From Thauera sedimentorum (GTDB lineage: Bacteria; Pseudomonadota; Gammaproteobacteria; Burkholderiales; Rhodocyclaceae), in assembly GCF_014489115.1 (NCBI RefSeq), contig NZ_JACTAH010000001.1, forward strand, positions 1,674,001-1,738,000: 64,000 nucleotides of DNA, in the 5' to 3' direction. Made by a program: the position numbers and the translations under genes. The notes below the pieces were generated by a model that was given only the letters and a program-made list of their open reading frames with translations, had not been told where the DNA came from and searched no databases. Shown here in pieces: positions 27,182 through 35,790 of this stretch (within the stretch, counting starts at the first letter, position 1; every line of letters begins with the position of its first letter).

Positions 27182-28585
27182 ATGTTCCACGGCTGCACCT
27201 GCCTGTCCGACGGCCTGGCCTTTGTCGACATCGAAACCACGGGCGGCCCGGCACAGCGGGCCTCGATCACCGAAATTGCCGTGGTGGAGGTCGACGATAG
27301 TGGCGTGCGCCAGTGGTCCACCCTGGTGCAGCCGCAGATGCGTATCCCGGAGCACATCGAGCGCCTGACGGGTATCAGCAATGCCATGGTAGCGAACGCG
27401 CCCCGCTTCGAAGCCATTGCCGACGAGCTCTTCGACCGCCTCGATGGCCGCATTTTCGTGGCCCACAACGCGCGCTTCGATCACGGCCACATCAAGGCGG
27501 CCTTCCGGCGCATGGGGGTCACCCTGCGCCCGCGGGTGCTTTGCACCGTGAAGCTCTCACGGCGACTCTTCCCGCAGGAGCGTCGCCACAGTCTGGACCA
27601 CCTGATTGCCCGCCATCGGCTGGAGGTGTTGAGCCGTCATCGGGCACTGGGCGATGCCCTGGCCCTGTGGCAGTTCTGGCAGCGGCTGCATGATCACTTT
27701 CCGGCGGGGCAGATCGAGGCCGTTGCCCGGGAGCTCATCGGTCGCCCCGCCCTGCCCCCGTATCTCGATCCGGCCGAGGTCGATGCCCTGCCCGATGCGC
27801 CCGGGGTGTACCTGTTCTACGGCGAGAACGACATCCCGCTCTACATCGGCAAGAGCACGCGGCTGCGCAGCCGCGTGCTCTCCCATTTCAGTGCCGACCA
27901 TGAGAGCGACCGCGAGCTGAGCCTGAGCCAGCAGGTTCGCCGCATCGACCATGTGCGCACCGCGGGCGAGTTTGGCGCATTACTGGAAGAGGCCCGCCTC
28001 ATCAAACGCCTGCAACCCATCCTCAACCGCCAGCTGCGCCGCAACCGCGAACTCTGTGCCTGGCGCTTCGAGCAGGATCTGGCCGGCGACGCCGGTTTGA
28101 GTCTGGTGCAAGCGAGCGAGATCGATTTCCGGGCGCCGGGACGGCTCTACGGGTTCTTCCGCAACCGGCGCGACGCCCAGCAGCGCCTGCGCAGCCTGTG
28201 CGCCGAACACGCCCTGTGCCCGCCACTGCTCGGTCTGGAAAAACACACCCCCGGACGCTGCTTCACCCACCAGCTCAAACGCTGCCACGGTGCCTGCCTG
28301 GGCCTGGAGTCGTACGAGAAACATGTGGCGCGCATGGAGACTGCGCTGGCAAGCCTCAGGATCGAAGCCTGGCCCTACGCGGGGCCAATCGGGCTACGCG
28401 AAGGCGAGGTGCTGCATGTCGTGCAGGACTGGGGGTACTACGGCACGGTTAATAGCCCTGCGGAAGTGCCGGCACTCATCGCCCAGGGGCGTGCGGCGTT
28501 TGACTTCGATATCTACAAGCTGCTGGTACGCGGGGTGAAGCGCTTGCCGGTCGTGGTACCGGCAGAGATCATCGAGAAAGGTTGA
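27182..28585 (+). CDS. DEDDh 3'-5' exonuclease fused to UvrC/Cho-like GIY-YIG endonuclease
   Basis: A 467-residue fusion. Residues about 11-170 are a DnaQ-type exonuclease with FVDIETTG (Asp16, Glu18), AHNARFDH (Asp100) and SRHRALGDA (His153, Asp158). Residues about 203-290 are a GIY-YIG domain like that of UvrC and Cho (GVYLFY at 208, YIGKSTRLRSRV at 221), and a Cho-like C-terminal region contains CFTHQLKRCHGACLG. Such proteins are annotated as DNA polymerase III epsilon-like but are not replicative; they probably incise and trim damaged DNA. E. coli Cho is SOS-induced, and a LexA-like box lies upstream here. Confidence 0.9.
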   Translation: MFHGCTCLSDGLAFVDIETTGGPAQRASITEIAVVEVDDSGVRQWSTLVQPQMRIPEHIERLTGISNAMVANAPRFEAIADELFDRLDGRIFVAHNARFDHGHIKAAFRRMGVTLRPRVLCTVKLSRRLFPQERRHSLDHLIARHRLEVLSRHRALGDALALWQFWQRLHDHFPAGQIEAVARELIGRPALPPYLDPAEVDALPDAPGVYLFYGENDIPLYIGKSTRLRSRVLSHFSADHESDRELSLSQQVRRIDHVRTAGEFGALLEEARLIKRLQPILNRQLRRNRELCAWRFEQDLAGDAGLSLVQASEIDFRAPGRLYGFFRNRRDAQQRLRSLCAEHALCPPLLGLEKHTPGRCFTHQLKRCHGACLGLESYEKHVARMETALASLRIEAWPYAGPIGLREGEVLHVVQDWGYYGTVNSPAEVPALIAQGRAAFDFDIYKLLVRGVKRLPVVVPAEIIEKG

Positions 28586-28839
28586 TCGGGTGAAGCATGC
28601 GGCGGCTCCTCGGCCGGAGCGGCCGGCCAGAGGCCGCCAAATGAGCGGCGGCAATGCACCTTGCACCGGCCATTGCGGTTACGCGGAATGATCGGCAGCA
28701 ATCGGTCGCCGTCGAGAGACGCCCATACCGCCCGATTGCGGCCGCACGCCGCCCCGTACTGAACTGACGCAGCCCCAACTGCATGCGAACCAGCTGCATT
28801 CGGACCTTCTCGGTATCGTGACCAGCTAGCACGCTGTTC
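28586..28839. other. Intergenic region without recognisable gene
   Basis: Together with the adjoining inverted-repeat element it separates the nuclease fusion from the convergent DUF4365 gene. There are GC-rich inverted stretches just after the nuclease stop (CTCCGGCC-type), possibly acting as terminator, but no U-run. No coding frame with a credible start or family is seen. Confidence 0.5.
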
Positions 28840-28920
28840 ATGTTGTCGCGCGCCGGCGGTGGCTAACGCAAGAGCTTAGCGGTGCGTCGCCCACGCGGCG
28901 GCACACGCGCCGGACAACAT
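28840..28920. repeat. 81-bp element with ATGTTGTC terminal inverted repeats
   Basis: It begins ATGTTGTC and ends GACAACAT. GC-rich arms continue the imperfect pairing inward, and an inner hairpin GCTAA...TTAGC (28863-28879) sits inside. It ends eight bases before the DUF4365 gene stop. It could be a terminator-like structure, a small mobile remnant or a degenerate recombination site; the sequence does not decide. Confidence 0.4.
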
Positions 28921-28928
28921 AGAAGGTG

Positions 28929-31900
28929 TCACGTTCTTGGTCGCTCAGCGCGCACGGCTAACTCGGTATATGCCGCGTTGTATGCATCGGAGAAGGTGTC
29001 ATACGGCGCGGTTCCCGCCTCGAATCCCGCCAGGATCCACGCGCGTAGCGGCGACTGTTTTTCCATCACTTTCGCGTCGATCTCGACCGAGCGACGCGCG
29101 AGTTCGCGATAGGCCTGTGTCTCGGCCGCTTCGTCCATGCGATCACCGAACTCCAGCTCGACTAGTTGCACGAAAACCTGTATCAACCGGCGGTGAGCCT
29201 CCGGCTTCGCCTTGGCGCCGGATCCCACCCAATTCGCGGCCACAGCCAGCGTGAGAGCGACCAACAGCGTGAGCGGCGGACGCGGTGCATCGTGGCGGAT
29301 TTTCGCCTTCAAGAACCACACGCCCGCGAAAGAGGCCACGACCACGGCGGGAACGGACGGCTCATTGACTAAGTCTCGCAGTACGGCGGCGACGTGGTTG
29401 AAATTGCGGTTGAAGTCTGCACGGAAATCCCACATGCCGGAGGCGATTGACATGAAGTCCTCGTCGCCCTGCAGTCTCCCGACCCCCTCGAAGATGTTTC
29501 GGGCTGCGATGGCGCCTTGCGGAACGATCGCAAGCTGGTGTTTTAGCAGAATCACTGCTCCGACGTTCCAAGCGCACAGCTTCGCGACGGCTCTTGCAGC
29601 CCTCGCCCGATCAATGATCTCTCTTTCTTCCAGCGCTTCGAGCAGATCGAGTGTGCTCATGGAGTCCCGCGCCGCGGTTTCCCCTAGGCTCCAGACGCGG
29701 AAGATGAGATCGTCTGAATACAGGAAGTAACCACCTGCGGTGCACAGGGCCTTGATTTCTTGTCCCGATACCGGGATGCCTTTCCCGGCTTCGACCTCTT
29801 CCTCATCATGCGACTGCACGATGGGCTGCGCAATCTGCCTGAGCTTCTCGCGCAGCCGGCTTTGAAGATCCAAGCACTTGTCTCGCGAGGGACAGCCCGA
29901 GAACACTTGGCAAAGCGTCCAAAGCTCCGCAAGAGTGCTCTGCGCAATCGCGACTGTCGTAAACTGCGCAAAGAGGGCGTCGAGTAGGTCCAAGTCGAGC
30001 AAAACGAACAGCGTTGTCAAGTCGACCAACGGGGTCTTGCCCCGCAGATCGGCCGCGCGCTTGGGTTTCCAATCTGCGGTTTCCATGACGAGATGAAACT
30101 GCTTGTCGTCGGCGGTGACCCGCTTCGACACTTCCCACAAGTGCAGCTGATCTCTTATGTTCGGAAATGCGATTTTCGCGCGCCAAGCAAAAGGAATAGG
30201 CAGCTTCCCGTCCCGCATCTCGCGCTCCATGCGCACCTGCGCCCGCTGCCTGTCATCCGTGACGCCGCTGATCTCTTTGAGCCGCTGCAACAGTTCGTCC
30301 GCTGAGGCGTTGCCGACGTCGATTCGCCGCAAGACCTTGGAATCCGGAAATCGCTCGAAGAAAGCGTTCGTGCGCTCGCCAATCTCCTTCTGTTTGTCGG
30401 GGCTCAGAGCGCCGTTGCTGGTGCTTGTTCCAACAAGCATCATTGCGAGAAACAAGCCTTCCTCGACCTCATTGTTGGGATCGACGAGTTCGCCCATCCG
30501 AACGGCCAAGTCGACCAAGCGTGGATCGTGCGGACTCTTGGTTTGCACCAGGTTGAACAGGAGGCGGATGCAATCGCGCCTCTGCGCGTCGGAGCCCGCG
30601 GTGTCGAGAATCTGCTCGGCCGCAACGAGCGCTTCGTCGAAGAGACCGCAGCGGAGCATGATGTTCACATATGTATTGAGTGCAAGGCTGTCGGCGATGC
30701 CGCCTTCAAGCATGCGCTTTAGGACGTGCCGAGCGCCCTCGGTGTTGCCAAGGCGGTCCAGCGCGAGGCCCCTAAACGCTACCAAGCGAGGATTGCCATC
30801 GAACTCGCGATCAGCTTCATCGCAGAGCTGCAGAAGCTCGTTCCATTTTCTGAGCGTGATCAGTGCCATGCCAAGGCGCACCGACATGCCTGGTGCCAAC
30901 CGGCTATGTGTCCTCAGCTCCCTGGCCACATCGAGAAGCATGGGCGCTTGCGTCTCATTAGCCGGATCGATCTCCTCGAAGAGGGTGATCGCCGTCGGCA
31001 TCGGCCTTCCGAGATCCTCGTGGCGCTTCGCCAGCGTGTTCAGAGCATCGGTGGCGCTTAGAGGGCTCTTCGCGACGGATAGGTGGTAATCGAGGACTGC
31101 GGCGTGAGGGCGCAGGTTATCGTCGGATTCGAGCAGCTGCGACCACGACTTCACAAGGTCTTCGCGAGCCATGTCGTGTGCCGCCCGCGCGGCAAGCACC
31201 AGAACCGCTCCGAAAAGCTGGTGGTCGCGGGACAGCGTGGGGAGCTCCTGCTCCGTCAGCGCGACGCATCCGCGCCGCTGTTTCCCCACCTCGTAGAGGA
31301 ACGCGATCCTGCGCAAGATCTGCGTGTCGCTGCGTTCCAGCCTTCTGTTGGCTTCCAGCGCGACATCGAACTGCCCGCACTGAGCAGCGATTACTTCCAA
31401 AGAAGCGTTCAAAGCCTGCGACGCCGGTTGCTTCTGTACCGCTGAGTGCAGGATCGTCAACGCTTCCTTCTGCCTGCCCAGCATGGCCGCGCACGCGGCC
31501 AGTATATCGGCGACAAACTCAGAGTTGCTCGCCCAGCCGATCTCGTCCATCGACCCGACTGCCGCGAGGATGTCGCTCCATGCTTGCCTCAGGAGCCCAG
31601 CATCCACACCGGGCGGACCGGAAGACGGAACGATCTCCCCCTCGATCTCTCTGGTTGCTGCCCCAAGAGCCTTATGACAATTGCCGCGGGCCTTGAGGAT
31701 CTGAAACAGCAGGCGCGACGAATCGGAGCACTGCGGGTCCGCCAGCCCCGCATCACAGGCCGCCAACGCAGCGTCCCACTTGCCGTTCATGGTCTCGACC
31801 ACCGCAAGTCCGGCCATGCTCTCGGCGCCGGAGAATTGCGCCAGTACAGCGCGAGCTTCGTCGGGCTTGTGGCTGGCAGCTAGCAGCCTCGCCTTGGCGG

Positions 31901-32933
31901 CGGCGAGCACCGCATCCATGGCTTCCGGCAACTGCGCAAGCGCGTCGGAAAAGTCGAGAACTGTGATGTTTGCGTCGTTCGGGTCGTAGCGTCGGCGTAT
32001 CTCGCTCTCGGCCCAGCCTGCCCAGTGCTTGCTCTGACCAGTCGTCTGCGCAGCGATTAGCAAAGCCGCGCTGGCAGCCTCGTCGTTGCCGCTCAGCATA
32101 GCCTGACGGCCCCTGAGAAAGTAATACTCGCCCAGCTCGAGGTCCACAGCCCCCTCCAGCTTCGCCTCCGCGCGATTCAAAACGGCGATTGCTTTGTCCA
32201 CTTTCCCGGTTTTCAGCAGCCTGGCTGCGTCCATCAAGTCCGCGGCTAACGTGCCCGCCTCCGGCTTCGGCCAATGTTCGCTCGCCGGCGCCGCTACCGC
32301 TTCCAAAAAGGCGGCGCTGCGTTTGTTGAAGCCTTCGGCTAGATCGTGCACGACCTCGACGCGTTGCTCGGGCTCCAGTTCTGGGCGCAAGTCGGCGACC
32401 CGCACATCCAACGCGTGCCCAGCTTCTGCCAACTCATTGGCGTTCCGGACGTCCGGCAGTAAGTCCAGCTCGTAGGAGAGTTGATTGGCAGTGGGAACTC
32501 GCAGGCTGGCCTTCTCCTGCTCGAGATCCAAGCTGTCGACGTCGATGCGTCGAAGTTCCTCGCGTACCCAAACGTAGTAGAGCGGACACTGGCGAGGGTC
32601 TGAGTTCGCGCTGAGGTCGCAGACGACCAGCAGAATCGGTTCCGCGATGTTGCGGTAGTAGCGCAAGGTAGAGGCGGATAAGGGGATGGAGATGGATTTG
32701 TCGGCGTCGATGAGCGTCGGGCTCTTGGTTCCTTTCAGCTGCAATCGGAAGATCGCGGCTGCTTGGCTCTGAACTTTCAGCTGAATCTGAAAATCGAGGC
32801 CATAGTCGTCGGTTCCTCCCAAGTCCTTGGGTGTAACCCAGTTCTTCGGGGCATTCGTATGCAGGCATCGAGTTGCGTCCTGTCCGATCTCTTGCGACTC
32901 TCCGATTCCCGGAAGCCCCTCCTCGTGCGCCAT
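28929..32933 (-). CDS. DUF4365 - helical repeat - PIN-like conflict/defence protein
   Basis: A 1334-residue protein. Residues about 10-180 match DUF4365, a restriction-endonuclease-like domain: YGLDF with Asp47, then FRLQLKGT with Gln65 and Lys67 (D...QxK), and ILLVVCDL...YYVWV. Residues about 220-900 are helical repeats of TPR type, clearest in KWNELLQLCDEADREFDGNP and FDEALVAAEQIL. From about 968 a PIN-like RNase domain begins (TPLVDLTTLFVLLDLD, Asp971) with a later YSDD (Asp1074/1075). The layout resembles the TPR-GreAB-C-PIN conflict proteins predicted computationally; I cannot place a Gre-C domain with confidence. It is monocistronic, flanked by long non-coding stretches and less GC-rich than its neighbours, suggesting transfer. 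A phage or plasmid defence role is inference. Confidence 0.75.
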   Translation of the reverse strand: MAHEEGLPGIGESQEIGQDATRCLHTNAPKNWVTPKDLGGTDDYGLDFQIQLKVQSQAAAIFRLQLKGTKSPTLIDADKSISIPLSASTLRYYRNIAEPILLVVCDLSANSDPRQCPLYYVWVREELRRIDVDSLDLEQEKASLRVPTANQLSYELDLLPDVRNANELAEAGHALDVRVADLRPELEPEQRVEVVHDLAEGFNKRSAAFLEAVAAPASEHWPKPEAGTLAADLMDAARLLKTGKVDKAIAVLNRAEAKLEGAVDLELGEYYFLRGRQAMLSGNDEAASAALLIAAQTTGQSKHWAGWAESEIRRRYDPNDANITVLDFSDALAQLPEAMDAVLAAAKARLLAASHKPDEARAVLAQFSGAESMAGLAVVETMNGKWDAALAACDAGLADPQCSDSSRLLFQILKARGNCHKALGAATREIEGEIVPSSGPPGVDAGLLRQAWSDILAAVGSMDEIGWASNSEFVADILAACAAMLGRQKEALTILHSAVQKQPASQALNASLEVIAAQCGQFDVALEANRRLERSDTQILRRIAFLYEVGKQRRGCVALTEQELPTLSRDHQLFGAVLVLAARAAHDMAREDLVKSWSQLLESDDNLRPHAAVLDYHLSVAKSPLSATDALNTLAKRHEDLGRPMPTAITLFEEIDPANETQAPMLLDVARELRTHSRLAPGMSVRLGMALITLRKWNELLQLCDEADREFDGNPRLVAFRGLALDRLGNTEGARHVLKRMLEGGIADSLALNTYVNIMLRCGLFDEALVAAEQILDTAGSDAQRRDCIRLLFNLVQTKSPHDPRLVDLAVRMGELVDPNNEVEEGLFLAMMLVGTSTSNGALSPDKQKEIGERTNAFFERFPDSKVLRRIDVGNASADELLQRLKEISGVTDDRQRAQVRMEREMRDGKLPIPFAWRAKIAFPNIRDQLHLWEVSKRVTADDKQFHLVMETADWKPKRAADLRGKTPLVDLTTLFVLLDLDLLDALFAQFTTVAIAQSTLAELWTLCQVFSGCPSRDKCLDLQSRLREKLRQIAQPIVQSHDEEEVEAGKGIPVSGQEIKALCTAGGYFLYSDDLIFRVWSLGETAARDSMSTLDLLEALEEREIIDRARAARAVAKLCAWNVGAVILLKHQLAIVPQGAIAARNIFEGVGRLQGDEDFMSIASGMWDFRADFNRNFNHVAAVLRDLVNEPSVPAVVVASFAGVWFLKAKIRHDAPRPPLTLLVALTLAVAANWVGSGAKAKPEAHRRLIQVFVQLVELEFGDRMDEAAETQAYRELARRSVEIDAKVMEKQSPLRAWILAGFEAGTAPYDTFSDAYNAAYTELAVRAERPRT

Positions 32934-33478
32934 TGCGGCCCCCTATTTATTGCTACACGTTTCGCCACATGCATTCCGGCGCATCAACTCAGCCGCGGCA
33001 CTTCTGCCCTAGTGCCGCTTCGGTCGGGCTGTGTTAGCGCGGCCGGTACACGGCGGTTTCATGTAGGCGCTTCAGGCGGCCGCCGCGTGGCTATGATACC
33101 CGTCGTCTCAGCTATCCGGTCCTGGCCGATAGTACGCGGTGAGCATTCTTCCGGAAAGCGGTCCATGGCCGTGGAACAACTATCAGACTCCGACCAAGAG
33201 CACCAAGGAGTCTGATACGAAGCCCTGCGAGAATCGGGAGCCCGGGAACGAGGGCAAGCTCATCAGCCAAAACGCGCCGCTGGAATAATTGAGGTCCGCT
33301 CAGGGTCAAGTCGTGCTCTATTGCCCGAGTGAGCGCCGCCGTTGAGGGCCGAAGCGCACTAGACGACAGCAGTAGAGCAGACCGCAGCCCTTCGGCCTGC
33401 TGGACCTGAACGGCCGCTCAGGCCGATCAGCCGCCATCAGAGCTTCCGTGACACAGCCGACCTTGACCTCGCAGCCCC
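32934..33478. other. 545-bp gene-free region
   Basis: The region lies upstream of the DUF4365 gene and downstream of rtcB. It contains the perfect hairpin at 33181-33217 and CG-rich imperfect repeats, but no credible coding frame: the longest reverse frame, about 65 codons at 33112-33309, has no ribosome site and no family. The promoter of the DUF4365 gene should lie in its left part; no good hexamers are obvious. Confidence 0.6.
33181..33217. repeat. Perfect 11-bp inverted repeat
   Basis: TATCAGACTCC and GGAGTCTGATA flank a 15-base loop. No T-run follows on either side, so it is not an ordinary terminator. It is AT-richer than its surroundings and may be a protein-binding site or a remnant of a mobile element end. 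Confidence 0.6.
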
Positions 33479-34675
33479 CTACCCCTTGACGCACACCACC
33501 TGCTTCAAGGTATGCAGGATCTCGGTCAGATCGCGCTGGTTGGCCATCACTTCATCGATGTCCTTGTACGCACCCGGAATCTCATCGACCACACCTTTGT
33601 CCTTACGGCAGATCACCCCTTCGGTCTGCCGCGCGAGATCGGCCTCGGTGAAGCGTTTGGTCGCCGCCGTGCGGCTCATCCGCCGGCCCGCCCCGTGCGC
33701 GCTGGAACAAAAGCTCTCGGGATTGCCCTTGCCGCGCACGATATAGCTGCATGCGCCCATGCTGCCGGGGACGATGCCCAGGTCGCCCTGCCCTGCGCGG
33801 ATCGCTCCCTTGCGCGTCACCCACACGTCGGCACCGAAGTGGTGCTCGCGGGCAACGTAGTTGTGGTGGCAGTTCACCGCTTCGGTGGTGACGGAGAACG
33901 CCGGCAGATGGCGCGCCAGTCCCGCGAGCACCAGATCGAGCATGGCCTGGCGGTTGGCCATCGCGTACGCCTGCGCCCAGTGCACCGCTTCGACGTAGTC
34001 GGCAAAGTATTCGCTGCCTTCCCGGAAGTAGGCCAGATCACGATCCGGTAGCTGGATCATGTGGCGCGCCATGTCCTTCCTCGCCAACTCGATGAAATAG
34101 CTGGCGATGGCGTTGCCAATACCCCGGCTGCCCGAATGCAGCATCACCCAGACCTGATTCGCTTCATCCAGGCAAACCTCGATGAAGTGATTGCCACCGC
34201 CGAGCGTGCCCATCTGGTTCGCCCACCTGGAGAACTTGCCGAAGGTCTTGAGCAGTTGCGGATGACGCTCCGTCAGAGCCTTGAGGCCGGGCTCGAAGGG
34301 GCGTACCGCCTCGACCAGAACGCGATTGTCGTCATGCTGAGCGCGGCCGACCGGTACATCACGGGTAATCTGGTCGAACACCTTCCTTAGGCGCTTCTCA
34401 TCGATGTCGTTCGCGGTGAGCGACAGGCGCGCGGCGACCATGCCACAGCCGATGTCGACGCCGACTGCGGCCGGGATGATGGCCTGATGGGTGGCGATGA
34501 CCGAACCGATGGTGGCGCCAATGCCCAGATGCACGTCGGGCATGGCGGCAACGTGGTGATGGACGAATGGCAAGCTGGCAATGTTCGCCAGCTGCGCCTT
34601 CGAGCCTTCGTCGATGTCGTCGGTCCAGATCCTGACCGGTACATTCGGGGAATGGAGCTCCTGCCTGATCGGCAT
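33479..34675 (-). CDS. rtcB: RNA-splicing ligase RtcB
   Basis: A 398-residue RtcB ligase that joins RNA ends bearing 2',3'-cyclic phosphate or 3'-phosphate to 5'-OH, using GTP and Mn2+. Typical motifs: MPDVHLGIGATIGSV, VGVDIGCGM (Cys metal ligand), GGGNHFIEV, HSGSRG, NCHHNYV, and SSAHGAGRRMSR with the guanylated histidine. It is the short bacterial form. AAGGTGA precedes the ATG; a longer frame upstream has no start signal. No rtcA or rtcR is adjacent, so the classical sigma-54 rtc operon is absent here. Confidence 0.95.
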   Translation of the reverse strand: MPIRQELHSPNVPVRIWTDDIDEGSKAQLANIASLPFVHHHVAAMPDVHLGIGATIGSVIATHQAIIPAAVGVDIGCGMVAARLSLTANDIDEKRLRKVFDQITRDVPVGRAQHDDNRVLVEAVRPFEPGLKALTERHPQLLKTFGKFSRWANQMGTLGGGNHFIEVCLDEANQVWVMLHSGSRGIGNAIASYFIELARKDMARHMIQLPDRDLAYFREGSEYFADYVEAVHWAQAYAMANRQAMLDLVLAGLARHLPAFSVTTEAVNCHHNYVAREHHFGADVWVTRKGAIRAGQGDLGIVPGSMGACSYIVRGKGNPESFCSSAHGAGRRMSRTAATKRFTEADLARQTEGVICRKDKGVVDEIPGAYKDIDEVMANQRDLTEILHTLKQVVCVKG

Positions 34676-34859
34676 TGCGTCACCTTCTTGGGCAGCCAGC
34701 CTACTGCCCCACCATGTCAATGATGAATTTGGCGCCGCAACAACCGCGTCCTCAGGGGCATGCAGACACATGCGTGGAGACGGCCGTTCCGGCCTTTCGG
34801 GCCAAGCCAGGCCGGTACAGATCAGCCTCTTGAGACCCCATTAGAGCGGATTTCGGACA

Positions 34860-34884
34860 ACAAAAAACCCGCCGGAGCGGGTTT
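34860..34884 (-). terminator. Rho-independent terminator after the tRNA-Gly/Cys genes
   Basis: On the reverse strand AACCCGC-TCCG-GCGGGTT is followed by a run of T. It ends the pgsA-tRNA-Gly-tRNA-Cys transcription unit. Confidence 0.9.
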
Positions 34885-34906
34885 CTGAAGTTGCTGCTTG
34901 TCTTCT

Positions 34907-34980
34907 TGGAGGCGCGACTCGGAATCGAACCGGGGTACACGGCTTTGCAGGCCGCTGCATAACCACTCTGCCATCGCGCC
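34907..34980 (-). tRNA. tRNA-Cys (GCA)
   Basis: A 74-base cloverleaf with acceptor GGCGCGA/TCGCGCC, anticodon loop CTGCAAA (GCA), T-arm CCCCGGTTCGATTCCGAG and encoded CCA. It lies downstream of tRNA-Gly and pgsA, the same order as pgsA-glyW-cysT in E. coli, where leuZ follows; here a terminator follows instead. Confidence 0.97.
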
Positions 34981-35054
34981 GTTGTACTGGACGGCTGGCC
35001 CGACTGCCTCCATCGGGTCGTGCCGGATCCGGCAAATCGCCAGACCCTGGAATC

Positions 35055-35130
35055 TGGAGCGGGAAACGAGTCTCGAACTCGCGACCTCAACCTTGGCAAG
35101 GTTGCGCTCTACCAACTGAGCTATTCCCGC
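35055..35130 (-). tRNA. tRNA-Gly (GCC), copy 2
   Basis: Identical over 76 bases, including CCA, to the copy at 23131. It lies 37 bases downstream of the pgsA stop and 74 bases before tRNA-Cys, so it is probably processed from one precursor with tRNA-Cys. Confidence 0.97.
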
Positions 35131-35167
35131 TGGAAAGACCGCCATTATAGACGGCGAATTCATTCTG

Positions 35168-35755
35168 TCAACCGCCTTTCTGCTCTCCACCGTGGGCCCG
35201 CAGCAAGGGCATGGCCCGGTGCAGATAATAGCCCATGGACCACAGGGTCAGGGCCGCAGCCACGTAGATCAGCACACGACCGAGGCCGTTCATGTCGATA
35301 CCCAGGAAGGGCGCGTTGAACAGCAGCATGGGAATCGCGGTCATCTGCGCGGCGGTCTTGAGCTTGCCGACGTAGGCCACCGCGACGCTGGCCGACTGGC
35401 CGACCTGCGCCATCCATTCCCTGAGCGCCGAGATGGTGATCTCCCGGCCGATGATGATGACCGCGATCAGCGCGTCTACGCGGCCGAGTTGTACCAGCAG
35501 GATCAGCGCGGCGGCCACCATGAGCTTGTCGGCCACCGGGTCGAGGAAGGCGCCGAAGGCGGAGGTCTGCTGCAGGCTGCGCGCGAGGTAGCCGTCGAAC
35601 CAGTCGGTGACCGCGGCGATGATGAAGATCGCGGTGGACACGAGATTCTTCTGCCCGACCGAAAACACGCTGTCCGGCAGGTAGAACACGCCGACGAACA
35701 ACGGAATGAGCGCGATGCGCCCCCAGGTGAGGGTGTTGGGTATGTTGAAAGGCAT
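35168..35755 (-). CDS. pgsA: CDP-diacylglycerol-glycerol-3-phosphate 3-phosphatidyltransferase
   Basis: A 195-residue integral membrane enzyme that makes phosphatidylglycerol phosphate, the committed step to phosphatidylglycerol and cardiolipin. The CDP-alcohol phosphotransferase motif is complete: DWFDGYLAR, then GAFLDPVADK. About five hydrophobic helices are present, beginning TWGRIALIPLFVGVFYL. It is preceded by uvrC with a 35-base gap and followed by tRNA-Gly and tRNA-Cys, the conserved proteobacterial order. Confidence 0.96.
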   Translation of the reverse strand: MPFNIPNTLTWGRIALIPLFVGVFYLPDSVFSVGQKNLVSTAIFIIAAVTDWFDGYLARSLQQTSAFGAFLDPVADKLMVAAALILLVQLGRVDALIAVIIIGREITISALREWMAQVGQSASVAVAYVGKLKTAAQMTAIPMLLFNAPFLGIDMNGLGRVLIYVAAALTLWSMGYYLHRAMPLLRAHGGEQKGG

Positions 35756-35790
35756 GAAATCCGGCCGTCGGCCGCTGCTGTATCGGTGCG

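Noticed and set aside
28840..28920. Integron attC site
   Set aside because: The length and nested hairpin fit loosely, but the core boxes do not match RYYYAAC/GTTRRRY (GGCTAAC has a mismatch) and no integrase or cassette array is near.
33112..33309. Possible 65-codon reverse gene in the non-coding gap
   Set aside because: There is no ribosome site or recognisable domain, and it spans the perfect inverted repeat; probably chance.
33479..34675. RtcR-regulated rtcBA operon
   Set aside because: Only rtcB is present; no rtcA, rtcR or sigma-54 promoter is seen nearby.
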